Assembly: GCA_037178855.1 (NCBI GenBank)
Contig: JASJZC010000002.1
Span: 6,212,501-6,276,500, forward strand
DNA length: 64,000 nt
Source of the DNA: Oscheius sp. JU75
Lineage: Eukaryota > Nematoda > Chromadorea > Rhabditida > Rhabditidae
Direction: 5' to 3'
Shown here one piece after another: positions 24,687-33,879 of the stretch. The stretch's first letter is position 1. Each line of letters opens with the position of its first letter. The position numbers were made by a program, and so were the translations under genes. The notes beneath the pieces are model-generated. The model searched no databases, was not told the DNA's origin, and saw only the letters and a list, made by a program, of their open reading frames with translations.

Positions 24687-25878
24687 CTATGTCTTTACCT
24701 GCAATTCTCCGAGTTCAGCGTGACCAATGCCTCCAATGCGTAAAGTTATCGAGAAAGTCTCTCCGAACCAGATCATTTGAGGTCTTAGACTTGATTCTAT
24801 GAAACTCACGATTTCCTTAACCAGTTCCGCATCCCCTCCCTGAATTCTCGCGTACAATTTGCGGTTTACTAAGAAAGAGGAAACAGAAGTCTCTCCTGGG
24901 GGCAAAAAATAGCCTAGAACGATATTCAAAAAGAAGTCACAATATGCATGAGGATTAAGGGATAGATCATGATCCAATGAGTAAACCGAATGATCGAGGA
25001 AGTATTTGAATATGTGCAGCATGTCAGTTAGCTTTTGTATACCCAGATATAGTCAATAAGGGGACTCACAGCCCTCTCATTGTACATGTGCACAACTAGA
25101 AAAGTTTGTTGAGGATTGGAAACAAACATCAGTTGCCTATTCTCAAAAATCCAGAAGAGACATCCTTTCAAAGCTGAGGCCACTTCTGCATAGTCTCACC
25201 ATTAGCCTAAGTATATCCCCATCTTCGTCATTTGTTTCCCTGTCGAAAATAACAGAGACAATGTCGACCATCCATGGCTTCAAGACAAATCGTTCTACCG
25301 TGAACAATTCGATATTCAGATTGACAAAAGGATGCTTCATCCTATCCAATAGATCACCGGCATACTGGCCATCCATAGACCACGGTGTAGATCGAAAGCG
25401 AGTGGAAGAATTGAAATGCGATCGTATACTGAGAAACTGTTGAAGAAGAAAATCGCCCCTCTGCAACGTTTGTGTTGCACCAGCATGAGTACAATGCTCC
25501 ACGTCCTAAAATTGGTCACGTTCCTTTCCAGTAGCTCTTTGACACGCCTACAGAGTCGGAAGGATCGGGCAAAAGCACGGGAATGCATCTGAACAGCTTC
25601 TGCATCAGTTACTCAGCTGGATAAACGTTTGAAAATACTGCCAAAAGATTTATCTTTAAGAGATTGTTCAGAGAGACTGGCTCCGGTATAGGAAGAGAAA
25701 ACGTTTCACGTCTCTTCAGAACTATTTGGAAATTCTGGTTCTTCATATAATTTGACCGTTTGACTTTGCGATTGGTGGATCGATTCTGAGTAGCTCTCTT
25801 ACAAGCGTTGAGCAGAGAACTCTTTCTTCTTTTGAATTCTTCATCACTGAGCTTAGAACAGACTTGTCCTCTCACCAA
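24687..25878 (-). pseudogene. decayed copy of the local F-box-like family
   Basis: Fragments in order match the intact paralog at 27671-29239. They include LSDEEFKRRK...PEPVSLNN, MHSRAFARSFRL, ISILPLAFDLHRGLW, DRMKHPFVNL, ALKGCLFWIFENRQLMFV and LGIQKLTDMLHIF, followed by SLNPHAYCDF. The reading frame changes at least twice: one extra base near 25375 after HRGLW, and about a 7-nt loss near 25065 before LGIQK. The gene is therefore broken. Beyond the normal C-terminus it runs on into another copy of the middle section (DAELVKEIVSFIESSLRPQ), so the locus also carries a partial internal duplication. Strand is opposite to the intact copy. Confidence 0.7.
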
Positions 25879-26081
25879 AACTATGTAGCTACCGTAGATA
25901 CGTGGACGTCGCTGCCCGTCCAGGAGTCTTCTGGGAGCTCAATTTTTCATTAGAGAGAGAGAGAGAGAGAGACATTGGAAATTGCGTTGAAGACTGGATA
26001 AAATAACAGTTACCTGGGACGCAAACTAGCTTTTTGCTTTCATACAGTAAAGAAAAGTCGATAATATTTGAAGACAGAATC

Positions 26082-26095
26082 ACTTTATTAAATAC
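26082..26095 (-). promoter_or_regulatory. polyadenylation signal of the cysteine-rich gene
   Basis: AATAAA on the minus strand (TTTATT at 26084-26089), about 40 nt after the stop codon of the cysteine-rich gene. Confidence 0.6.
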
Positions 26096-26127
26096 TTAAT
26101 TAAATAGAGCTAGAACCCGTGATTGGT

Positions 26128-26774
26128 TTAGAAGTATCCGTACGAATTGGGCCATTCGGGCACGTCGACGACAGCTCCAACCGGGGATTGGACAGCCTCA
26201 CGTTTCTCAATCTGAGGACCAGCAGTAGTCGGCTCAACGGTAGTCTCGGCGATCTTCTCCTCGTGGGAATCGACAGCAGGAGTTTCAGCGGAAGCAGAAG
26301 CCTGTTTCTTCTCGGCGAGCTTGACGGCGAGCTGCTGGAGAGCACGTCTCTTGCGTCCACCTCCGCAGCCGCAGCATCCTATAAGTTGACGGATAATGCA
26401 TGTCTCTCTGTCTTTCACTTACCGCATCCACATCCGCAACAGCAGGGACGACAGCAAGTGCAGCAGCGAGTGCAACAGCAGGTTTTACAGCAGGTACAGC
26501 ATCGTTGACAGCAGCAACAACACTTGGGTCTACAGCAGCAGCATCCACATCCGCATCCGCAGCAGCCACAGCCTCCTCCTTGACGCTTGACACGAGTATT
26601 AGAATCGCCGGTGGTATCTATGACTCCAGTGGGAGAGCGGAGAGCCACAGCTGTAGGAGCTGCCTCAAAATGGTTGGGTTGTGCTGATTAGAGAAAGTGA
26701 AAGGGAACCTGGACATCGTAGAAGAAGGCAGCAATTGAGAGAATGGCTAGACTGCAAAGAATAGTATGTTGCAT
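26128..26774 (-). CDS. secreted, extremely cysteine-rich protein, 185 aa
   Basis: Three exons (26709-26774, 26423-26663, 26128-26378) join in phase. Exon 1 encodes a signal peptide (MQHTILCSLAILSIAAFF). After AAPTAVALRSPTGVID and a dibasic VKRQ there is a block of about 60 residues with 33 cysteines in runs of two to five, for example CCCCRPKCCCCCQRCCTCC, ending CGCGGGRKRR. The C-terminal half is free of cysteine, mostly Ala/Glu/Lys/Thr-rich and ends in an aromatic tail WPNSYGYF. VKR and RKRR could be processing sites. I do not recognise the family. It is richer in vicinal Cys than metallothioneins. Metal binding, or a disulfide- or dityrosine-crosslinked extracellular or cuticle material, are guesses. 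A TATA box at 26823-26830 and an AATAAA support an expressed gene. Confidence 0.8.
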
Positions 26775-26822
26775 GTCGATGGGAGATGAGGAAGCTGAAT
26801 GTCCAATGGCAGATCATTCGCA

Positions 26823-26830
26823 CTTTTATA
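26823..26830 (-). promoter_or_regulatory. TATA box of the cysteine-rich gene
   Basis: TATAAAAG on the minus strand, 48 nt upstream of the ATG, leaving room for a short leader. A strong TATA box suggests regulated or high-level expression. Confidence 0.65.
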
Positions 26831-27109
26831 TAGCTCCGCTGGTCAGTGGCCGGTCCATTCGAGGTGTCAAACGGACTCCGGAAATCCGCGCCCCCGAGTC
26901 GAGCAGACGCAAATAGCGTCACAGACTGTGGTCCGTGGCAGCGGAGACCGGACCGTTTGTGACAACTGCTAGACGATGCTCATTAATCGAAGACGTGAGA
27001 AACCAGAAGATCGGACAGGGAGTATCGATTTCTCTCGGTCATAAGCAAGAACAAGAACATGTTTGTGTCTCTGGCTACTCTAGCATTGCATACAGTCTCC
27101 AACAGAGTT

Positions 27110-27516
27110 CTCTCTCTGATACACTGGAGATTCAGAACAGGCAAATTCAGAGACTGATATCAAACCTATGCAGAAGTGGCATCAGCCTTGAAAGGATGTC
27201 TCTTCTGGATCTTTGGAAGTATGCAACTCGTTTTTGTTCCCATTCTTCAAAACAGTTTTTTGGTTGTGCGTATGTACGATACGATAGGCATGGGACCTCA
27301 CTTGTTGACTTCAATGTGTATTTGGGTATACAAAAACTGGCTGATATGATGAACATTTTCGGCACTAGCCCCTTCGATCAATCGGCTTATCCATTGGATC
27401 CTGATTTGCCTCTCGATTCTCCTGCATATTCTGACCCTGTTTTTGAATATCGTTCTAGGGCTACGTTTTTCGCCCCAGCAGAGACTCCCGTCTCCAGTTT
27501 CTCAATAAATTGTTGA
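27110..27516 (+). pseudogene. truncated, frameshifted copy of the F-box-like family
   Basis: It corresponds only to the last exon of the intact paralog. It reads EVASALKGCLFWIF and FLVVRMYDT in one frame, then VDFNVYLGIQKLADMMNIF, SAYPLDPDLPLDSPAY and FAPAETPVSSF in another, so there is an indel at about 27270-27310. There is no matching first part upstream. It lies directly upstream of and on the same strand as the intact gene, consistent with tandem duplication and decay. Confidence 0.7.
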
Positions 27517-27670
27517 ATCACGGCTTTGTTGTCTTACTATCTCTCTTAAATCCTTCTGCAATCTTAGTCTATCGATTTTCGTGGTAGGATCCTCGCTCAC
27601 TCCAATTACTTACCAGTCAAATAATGGATGGCGTCGCTGCAGGTCAGACCTCAATTGTCTCCAATCTCGC

Positions 27671-29239
27671 ATGTCTCTCTCCGATACTGATATTGGGCTT
27701 CCAGAAGACTTTCGGAATGACAGTGATGTCCATGTCTACAAGGTAAGCACGGGCACTTGGTCACTTCAAAAATCATGTGATTTCCGAAAATCTGGTGCAA
27801 ACTTCGCCAAATGGCTCAGTCGGTTAGCGCTCCGACTACAAATCCAAACGTCTTGGGTTTTATCCTCGTGCTTGACAAAACATTTTATGTGAAAGAGGAG
27901 AGTAGACAATCTTTGTTTTTAGCTCAGCGACGAAGAGTTCAAAAGTCGAAAGTGTTTTCTTCGCGACTCTTGTGAAATAGAGACAGAAGTTCAATTCTTC
28001 AATCGCTACATTCAATGGACCGATGAAATGGAGAATCAGTACCTGCATGTTTTGCAGATACGCGAGGTCTTTTCTAATCCCTTGCCGGAGCCAGTCTCCC
28101 TGCAAAATCTTCCAAACAAATCCCTTTTGGCAATTTTTTCAAAGGTTTGATCTTCTGAAAAACTGTGAGACAGAGAAACAGAGAGACAGTGGTTTGTTAT
28201 TATGACATACAAACAGTTCAGATGCATTCGCGAGCATTCGTTCGCTCGTTTCAACTCTCAAAGACGATGAATAGACTGCTGAACGAGAATATGACCACAT
28301 TTAGTGTTAGAATTAGGAATCGCAAGTATATATCATGGCGTAGTAAGGTAAACTATCCTCATAGTCTATATTAAATGAACTTTTAGGTTTGGAGATATCC
28401 AAACGAAGGAGATTGGCCGCTTAGATTCAAAAATGACGATTGTATACATGATCCCACGTCTATCCTCCCGTTCACATTTGACCTACAGGACGGTGTCTGG
28501 GATGGCCGATTTGCTGTCAAACTGCTAAATAGGATGAAGCATCCCTTCTTGAATCTTAGTACCTGGTATGGCAAAGAACCAAAACTGATTTGGATGCCCT
28601 GGATGGCCAATGCTGCTTCTCTCTCTGTGAGCGGGAACGTCGTAGATGTGGCTATGATTAAACAAATTGTAAGCTCTAAGGCGCCTTATTGTTGGAGAAA
28701 GTGCTCAGAATCCTCGAATAGTTTGGCTGGAACAGAAATTAAATCGACTACCTCGGCAACTCTGGGACTCTGTGGTATTCATAGCAGGCATCTCTGAGCT
28801 TGACCTTGATGAAATTATTCGGGTACTGTCACTGTTCCTGTCACTGATCCTTCATTTTCAGCTCTGGCGTTCCGGCGACTGGGACTACAAGGCTACCAAA
28901 TTCAAAGGCTGGAACCAACCCTATCAAGAAGTGACAGCAGTCCTGAAAGGATATCTTTTTTGGATTTTTAAAGACAAGCGACTAGTTTTTGTACCCGATC
29001 CCGCAGATACTTTTCTTGTTTTACACATGCGCGTGTATAGATGGCAGGGCGCTCAATGTGTCGACTTTTATGCTTGCTTAGGCATCAAAAAATTGGCTGA
29101 CATGATAAACATGGTAAAAACAGGTCCAATAGACTTCTCGTCGTATCCATGCGACCCGGAACTGCCTCTTAATCCTTCTGCTTATTGTAACCTCCTTTTC
29201 AAATATGGTTCTCTGCAACGAAGCTGGGTGCAGGCATAA
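27671..29239 (+). CDS. intact member of an F-box-like lineage-specific family, 397 aa
   Basis: Six exons (27671-27742, 27923-28144, 28222-28347, 28387-28668, 28709-28822, 28862-29239) join in phase. After an acidic start (MSLSDTDIGLPEDF) comes SDEEFKSRKC. PLPEPVSLQNLPNKSLLAIF and MHSRAFVRSFQLSKTMNRLL follow, which resemble a divergent F-box (LP..LL..IF..). The C-terminal half is tryptophan-rich (WRSGDWDYKATKFKGW, KGYLFWIFKDKRLVFV) and may be a substrate-recognition fold. If an F-box protein, it would recruit targets to an SCF ubiquitin ligase; that is an inference. Two decayed copies flank it on both strands. An AATAAA lies at 29249-29254, 10 nt after the stop. The 180-nt first intron carries a tRNA-like remnant. 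Confidence 0.65.
27808..27880 (+). repeat. tRNA-like remnant (degenerate tRNA or SINE head)
   Basis: ATGGCTCAGTCGGTTAGCGC followed by CCGACTACAAATCC looks like a tRNA D-arm (A box) and anticodon arm, with a weak T-arm GGGTTTTATCC. The anticodon stem no longer pairs well. It lies in an intron of the F-box-like gene. Confidence 0.5.
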
Positions 29240-29648
29240 CTTTATCTCAATAAAGCGTGTACCATAATTTAAACTTTTACCCAGCATAGAAAAAGATGTC
29301 TATCAGTCTTTTTGTCTCTCTGATCTTCTCTTTTTGTCCCTGCCTCTATAACTACCCCTGTCGTTTCCAAACAGAGACACCGAGAGACAGAGAGAGTAAC
29401 ATGAACTATTACAGAGGACATTGGTAGTCTACTAACTAGTAAAAGGAGACAGAGCTACGGAACAAGATGACAGTGAGAGAAGTGGCTCTAAAAGAGAAGA
29501 GACAGGGCAACATTGAGACATAGGAGCAGAGAGAAGTGGCTCTACCAGGGAAGAGACAGACAACAGTAGAACAGTAGACGACACCAAACCAAGCTCGATA
29601 GACAGCCGTTGAAGTCTTTATTCAACGCGAAGTACGTGCAACTGTTGT
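29240..29648. other. intergenic with purine-rich repeats
   Basis: Contains AATAAA of the upstream gene. It then has GA-rich segments with two near copies of GAGAGAAGTGGCTCTA at about 29475 and 29529. No gene is seen. Confidence 0.5.
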
Positions 29649-30062
29649 CTAGAAGAATCCACTGCTACCACTTTCTTCCAAAATTCTCGTCTTCCAGGGC
29701 TTGCCAGGCTGTCCAGTATAGCTTTCCTTGTTGTTCTTCCACTTCTTCGGATCCTTTAGCATCTCCTCGAATTGCTTCTTCAAGTCTCCGCTGAGAATTC
29801 CGCCAAGCTGCTTGAAGGCTTCGTTTTCTTCCTTTCCGGCCTTCGGATAGCTCTTCTCCATGACGATCTTCTCATCCTCGAACATCTTCTTCACGGCAGA
29901 ATCCAGCTGTATTGGCTCCTGGCTCACGTTCAGCAGATCCAGATCGCTGTCTATAGGTTCCACTGGCAGCTTGACGGGAGCACTGTCGACTACCACCAGA
30001 AGTGCGAGCGAGAAGAAGACGAAGAGTTTCTGTACGTGGATGGTTCGGGTTGAAGAGACCAT
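29649..30062 (-). CDS. small secreted acidic protein, 137 aa
   Basis: Single-exon frame with a clear signal peptide (VQKLFVFFSLALLVVVDSAP). It is followed by an acidic segment (PIDSDLDLLNVSQEP) and a lysine-rich helical segment (KQLGGILSGDLKKQFEEMLK), and ends SGSSGFF. No known domain is recognised. The absence of introns in a genome where nearly every gene has them is mildly unusual for its length, but it is short. Mature product likely about 110 aa, secreted. ATG at 30062 is the first in frame. Confidence 0.6.
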   Translation of the reverse strand: MVSSTRTIHVQKLFVFFSLALLVVVDSAPVKLPVEPIDSDLDLLNVSQEPIQLDSAVKKMFEDEKIVMEKSYPKAGKEENEAFKQLGGILSGDLKKQFEEMLKDPKKWKNNKESYTGQPGKPWKTRILEESGSSGFF

Positions 30063-30289
30063 GAGCTCACCATAGCAGACGACGAGTTCGTAGCTGGAAG
30101 GGCACTCTAATCGCTTCTGCTGTCATTTTGGAAATTGCTTGATTCTTGATTGTTTCTTTTGAAACTCAAAGTTTGAAGTTTTTGTTAGAAAACTTTGAAA
30201 ATTCTTCTTCTAGATTTTAATCAGCAAAGGTGCTAATGAAATCCACAATTTTGTGGATGAGATGAGCGTAATCTTCCGGCCACGCGAAA

Positions 30290-30725
30290 TAAAAATGAAG
30301 AGAAGAGTCCATCTGGCCTGCGATCCCAAGTACCCTGTACGATTGCGAAATCTCGAACAGACGAACGAAGGAAGCTCGCAGCCGTACAACGACGTTAGGA
30401 GAGAACCATGCTCGGCTCTTCTCTTCTCGACCGAGTGAGAAACGAGGTTGTCAGAAGAAAGCCGGCTATTCTAGACTTGGCGTAGAAGCATAAGCTACGA
30501 TGGACAAGACGACTAGCTGATATGGACGGCGAAAGATGGCCCAAAGCGACAACTGAATGGGAACAATGCAGATTGAGAGGAAGACCCTATTTGCGATGGG
30601 AGGACGATTTGAAGAAGACTAGCGAGAGGATCGGAAGAGTCCCCACCGCATAGATGAGGCAGGCCCGAGAGGAAGACGAAGAGTGACTCGCATTATGAAA
30701 GAGGCAAAGGCTCCCCTCTAGGAAC
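30290..30725 (+). mobile_element. decayed LINE fragment, reverse-transcriptase C-terminal part
   Basis: Reads KMKRRVHLAC, then in shifted frames LAAVQRR and RVRNEVVRRK. It then reads KLRWTRRLADMDGERW and RWEDDLKKTSERIGRVPT, interrupted by a TAG, then MRQAREEDEE. These match the thumb and C-terminal section of non-LTR retrotransposon polymerases and the related fragment on the minus strand at 33992-35015. Stops and frameshifts show it is dead. Confidence 0.7.
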
Positions 30726-30973
30726 AACCCCTTTGATTCCGACATAATAAATTGTTGAGATAAATAGAACCAATGACATATTGACTGGTAGAGAGTCCAA
30801 TTACAATTGCTTACAGATCAACTGACACTGTTTTGGGGGAGCAATTATGACGGCGCCTCGTGCGCTACCCGTCTGTTCTTTGGTCATTCAATCTTGTTTG
30901 TCTGCACTTTAGTGCAGTAAACATTAGGCTTTCCCAAGCGGCACCGAGACGTGAATAACAACAACAACGTCCG

Positions 30974-30981
30974 TATAAAAG
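30974..30981 (+). promoter_or_regulatory. TATA box of the LEA-like gene
   Basis: TATAAAAG 61 nt upstream of the ATG at 31042. A TCAACAGTTTCG element about 30 nt downstream of it fits an initiation region. Confidence 0.65.
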
Positions 30982-31041
30982 CCACGGCTGGAGGCTCCTC
31001 CCTCAACAGTTTCGACTAATCGTCTACTGCAACTGAAAAAT

Positions 31042-31773
31042 ATGTCTGATGTGAGTTTTTCTGTTTGAAGATTCACTACTGTCCTAAATATCCGATACTA
31101 GCCGCTTACCATTCTGACAAAAAGAATCATAAATGTAGGGCAAAAAGCTACAGAGATGGTGTTCCATTTGATCTAGGGCGCTCGAAACAGTCAAGGTTAA
31201 GACACTGCTTTTCTGGCAGAAGGAAGTTTTTCATAAACCTTTATTCCAGCTATGAATAATTATATTCTCGAGAATATTGTTATGAATAGTATTGTGAAGA
31301 CAGATGCAACCCACGTAGTGTTCTCTGAATTTCACAACAGTCGTAGTTGTTTTCCACTCTCTTCACTTTTTTACTATCGCTTGTTTACGTCTAGTCGAAA
31401 AGCGGTTTGGATGATAAGTTGCTGTTGCCCTAACGCGAAAAAGTTGTCTTTGTCTTCAATTTGTAGAAGATTGTCTAGGATGACTCGTTGAAAGATTCAA
31501 GCAAACAGAAAACTATTTTGGCAAAACTTTAACTTTTTCCATTTTCAGAAGGGAGTTTTCGAGCAAGCTAAGGAGAAGGTCGGCGACATGGCTGAGAGCG
31601 TGAAGGAGACCGCCCAGAACGCCTACGACAAGGTGACCGGCAACCGCGCCGAGGACAAGGCTGCCGACAAGGTGAAGGATGCTGCTGACTGTTGTGCTGA
31701 TAAAGCTTCCGACGCTCGCGACTACATGGCTGACAAGTCTCGCGACGCCGCTCGCAAACTCGAGGGTCACTAA
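31042..31773 (+). CDS. small LEA-like (group 3-type) amphipathic helix protein, 77 aa
   Basis: Two exons, 31042-31050 (only MSD) and 31549-31773, separated by a 498-nt intron, unusually long for this genome. The protein is almost entirely Ala/Asp/Lys/Glu with repeated blocks such as EQAKEKVGDMAESVKETAQ, YDKVTGNRAEDKAADKVKDA and ARDYMADKSRDAARKLEGH, the 11-residue periodicity of group 3 LEA proteins. It has an unusual CC pair in the middle (DAADCCADKA). LEA proteins in anhydrobiotic nematodes and plants protect proteins and membranes on drying; that function is inferred here. No signal peptide, so probably cytosolic. Codon use in exon 2 is strongly GC-ended compared with neighbours, suggesting high expression. 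A TATA box lies upstream. Confidence 0.75.
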
Positions 31774-32018
31774 ATGATCTCTGGTCTACGCTGTCATCTG
31801 CATCTATGTGTACATTCGATCTATCGAAAGCTTTTTGTCATCTAATGAAGCTATCGAGCACAAACATTCTACTTTACAACTGTCAAAAAGTATCAGTCGG
31901 TCACTCACAAATGCCTAGAGTGATCCCTAGATGACAGCTGAATTTTTCATATGCTATCCAAGATGAATCATGTCAGAGGAATGCCAAACATTTCAAATCC
32001 CATCTTTATTCTCTGATC

Positions 32019-33540
32019 TCAATTTAATCTAGCAGCCGATATTATGTTATTAGAATTTCTCAAGCTAGAAGATACTCTGTTGTTGTTGGTCGTATTTGAA
32101 GACATAGACTGGGGAGCAATCTCGATGGCCGGTTCAGGCCAATTGATACAGAAAAGCGCTCGCTTAATCACAGAAATGGCGTATTTTCTATAGGCTTTGA
32201 TGAAAAAGAAGAAGAGTAGACTGCTGAGGAATGGATAGCAGCCAATGACACAAATTAGAAAAGCTTCCACTATGGGTGACTCGTAAATAAATTTGGCTTC
32301 AAATCCGAAAGCAACGGCGTAAAGACAGACTGGAATGCACAAGGAGCCGTACGGAATGACAGCCTGAAACTATTTTAGTTCAAGTTTTTTCAAAGTAGAG
32401 ATTACCTGCAACACGAGAACAATAGTCAAGCTCTTCTGCATTTTGAACGTCTCGGCGGACATGGATCTTCTGTTTTGCTTCAACTTGTACCAAACAGCCG
32501 AAGAGAAACCGCTATTCCAGAGCAATAGTAGCAAGAGGCAGACTTCGATAAAAGTACCGACGTACATGCCCAGAATACCTTTTTCGCCCAAGGCAAATGC
32601 TATTAGCTGCGTATTTGGATTTACTCCTTCGAGAAATCTTGTGCTGTTTACCGTGACAGCATAATCGTAGAGTTCCTATAAGTTTTGACAGACGAGTGTT
32701 TAAGATTACAGAATACCTCATATGAAATGGTTAGGTAGTAGAAGGATATAAAAAAACAAGCAGCACCAGCCCCGAGTAAAGTTGAATACCATAGGAAACC
32801 ACTGAAATATAGTCTGTTCAGCTGAGAAGTTGAAAGCACAGCCCTTCATTGTCCGTAGCGGGATCCTTTTCACTAAAAAAGAGCCTCAAATGAATAAGAA
32901 CCGACGAGGAACATGAATGTTTCTCGTCGATTTTTATTCGTTTTGACCCGTTTTCAGTGACAAAGAGTCCCGCCACGAACAATGTTAAAAGACTGCGTTT
33001 TTTTTTTCTTAGCTAAACAGACTATATGATACATATGCGTAATACACAAAAGGTTCAGATAACTTACCGTATTCCTTTGTATCTTTCTATGCCATGTGGT
33101 TTTTGGTACATCAGGAAATAACGAACAACGCAGCAGCTGTTGACCGAGAGTAGAGTGAATAATCCAGCCTCCAAGACACAGGAAAGCTAAAATTATAAGC
33201 TTTTATTTAAACCATACAGATTTACACCAAAAAATCCAGCGCCTTTACCGAGATATTTGAAAAGACCTTCAACAGTTGCACCTGGAAGAGGAAACAACAA
33301 ATTTGGATCCAGAAACCACGTTAATAAAATGCTGAAGGCGCAGTCGGCACCCTAGGAAGTACAGTGTACATAGTGATTAAAATATTATACCACAATTTGG
33401 AGCATAAATCTTTTTATTTCCAGCATACTTCCAGGCGAATGTTTTAATACAATGTAGAAAAGAAACATAGATATGCACTGGAAGAGGGTCTCAATCGTAT
33501 AGGCAATGATTTTCACCCATAGGATCTCAAACACACCCAT
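32019..33540 (-). CDS. seven-transmembrane chemoreceptor-like GPCR (Srh/Str superfamily style)
   Basis: Six exons (33391-33540, 33226-33351, 33068-33186, 32717-32801, 32406-32675, 32019-32363) join in phase for 364 aa. Hydrophobic segments include IIAYTIETLFQCISMFLFYI, SCVLEAGLFTLLSVNSCCVV, TLLGAGAACFFISFYYLTIS, VGTFIEVCLLLLLLW and AFLICVIGCYPFLSSLLFFF. LLFPLPGATVEGLFKYLG matches the FP.P.G...G hallmark of nematode Srh/Str-type receptors. MSAETFKMQKSLTIVLVLQ before TM6 and PFLSSLLFFFFIKAYR in TM7 are also typical. Function would be chemosensation in sensory neurons. A decayed tandem copy lies just upstream (33880-35942). The exact class is not assigned. Confidence 0.8.
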
Positions 33541-33879
33541 GGTACATCGAAAGACTATTTGTGGGAATAAGTGATGTGTGGAAAGTTCACACGGCAGGTG
33601 AGAGCAGTAATTAGTTGTCTTCGAAAGCTGGCTCGAAAATGAGGTCAGCTACATCAAAAGCCTCTTGTATTGTCTTACGGTATGTACGTTAAACCTGTAT
33701 ACGACCGGGAGCAACACCGGGAGGTTGTTGGACTGTTAAATCATTAAAGGTTCAACGTTTAGAAAATTTTATGTTTAAATATATATGATGCGATTCAATC
33801 TGACCATACAAGCTTCATACTAGTATGAAAAGCTATGTCACACAGTATTGGATAAATTTGAACACACTGATTGTTGAGG

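Noticed and set aside
26285-26687. Alternating Ala/Ser/Thr-rich or Ala/Val/Asp-rich frames opposite or beside the cysteine-rich exon
   Set aside because: They are shadows of the TGC/TGT-rich coding strand in other frames.
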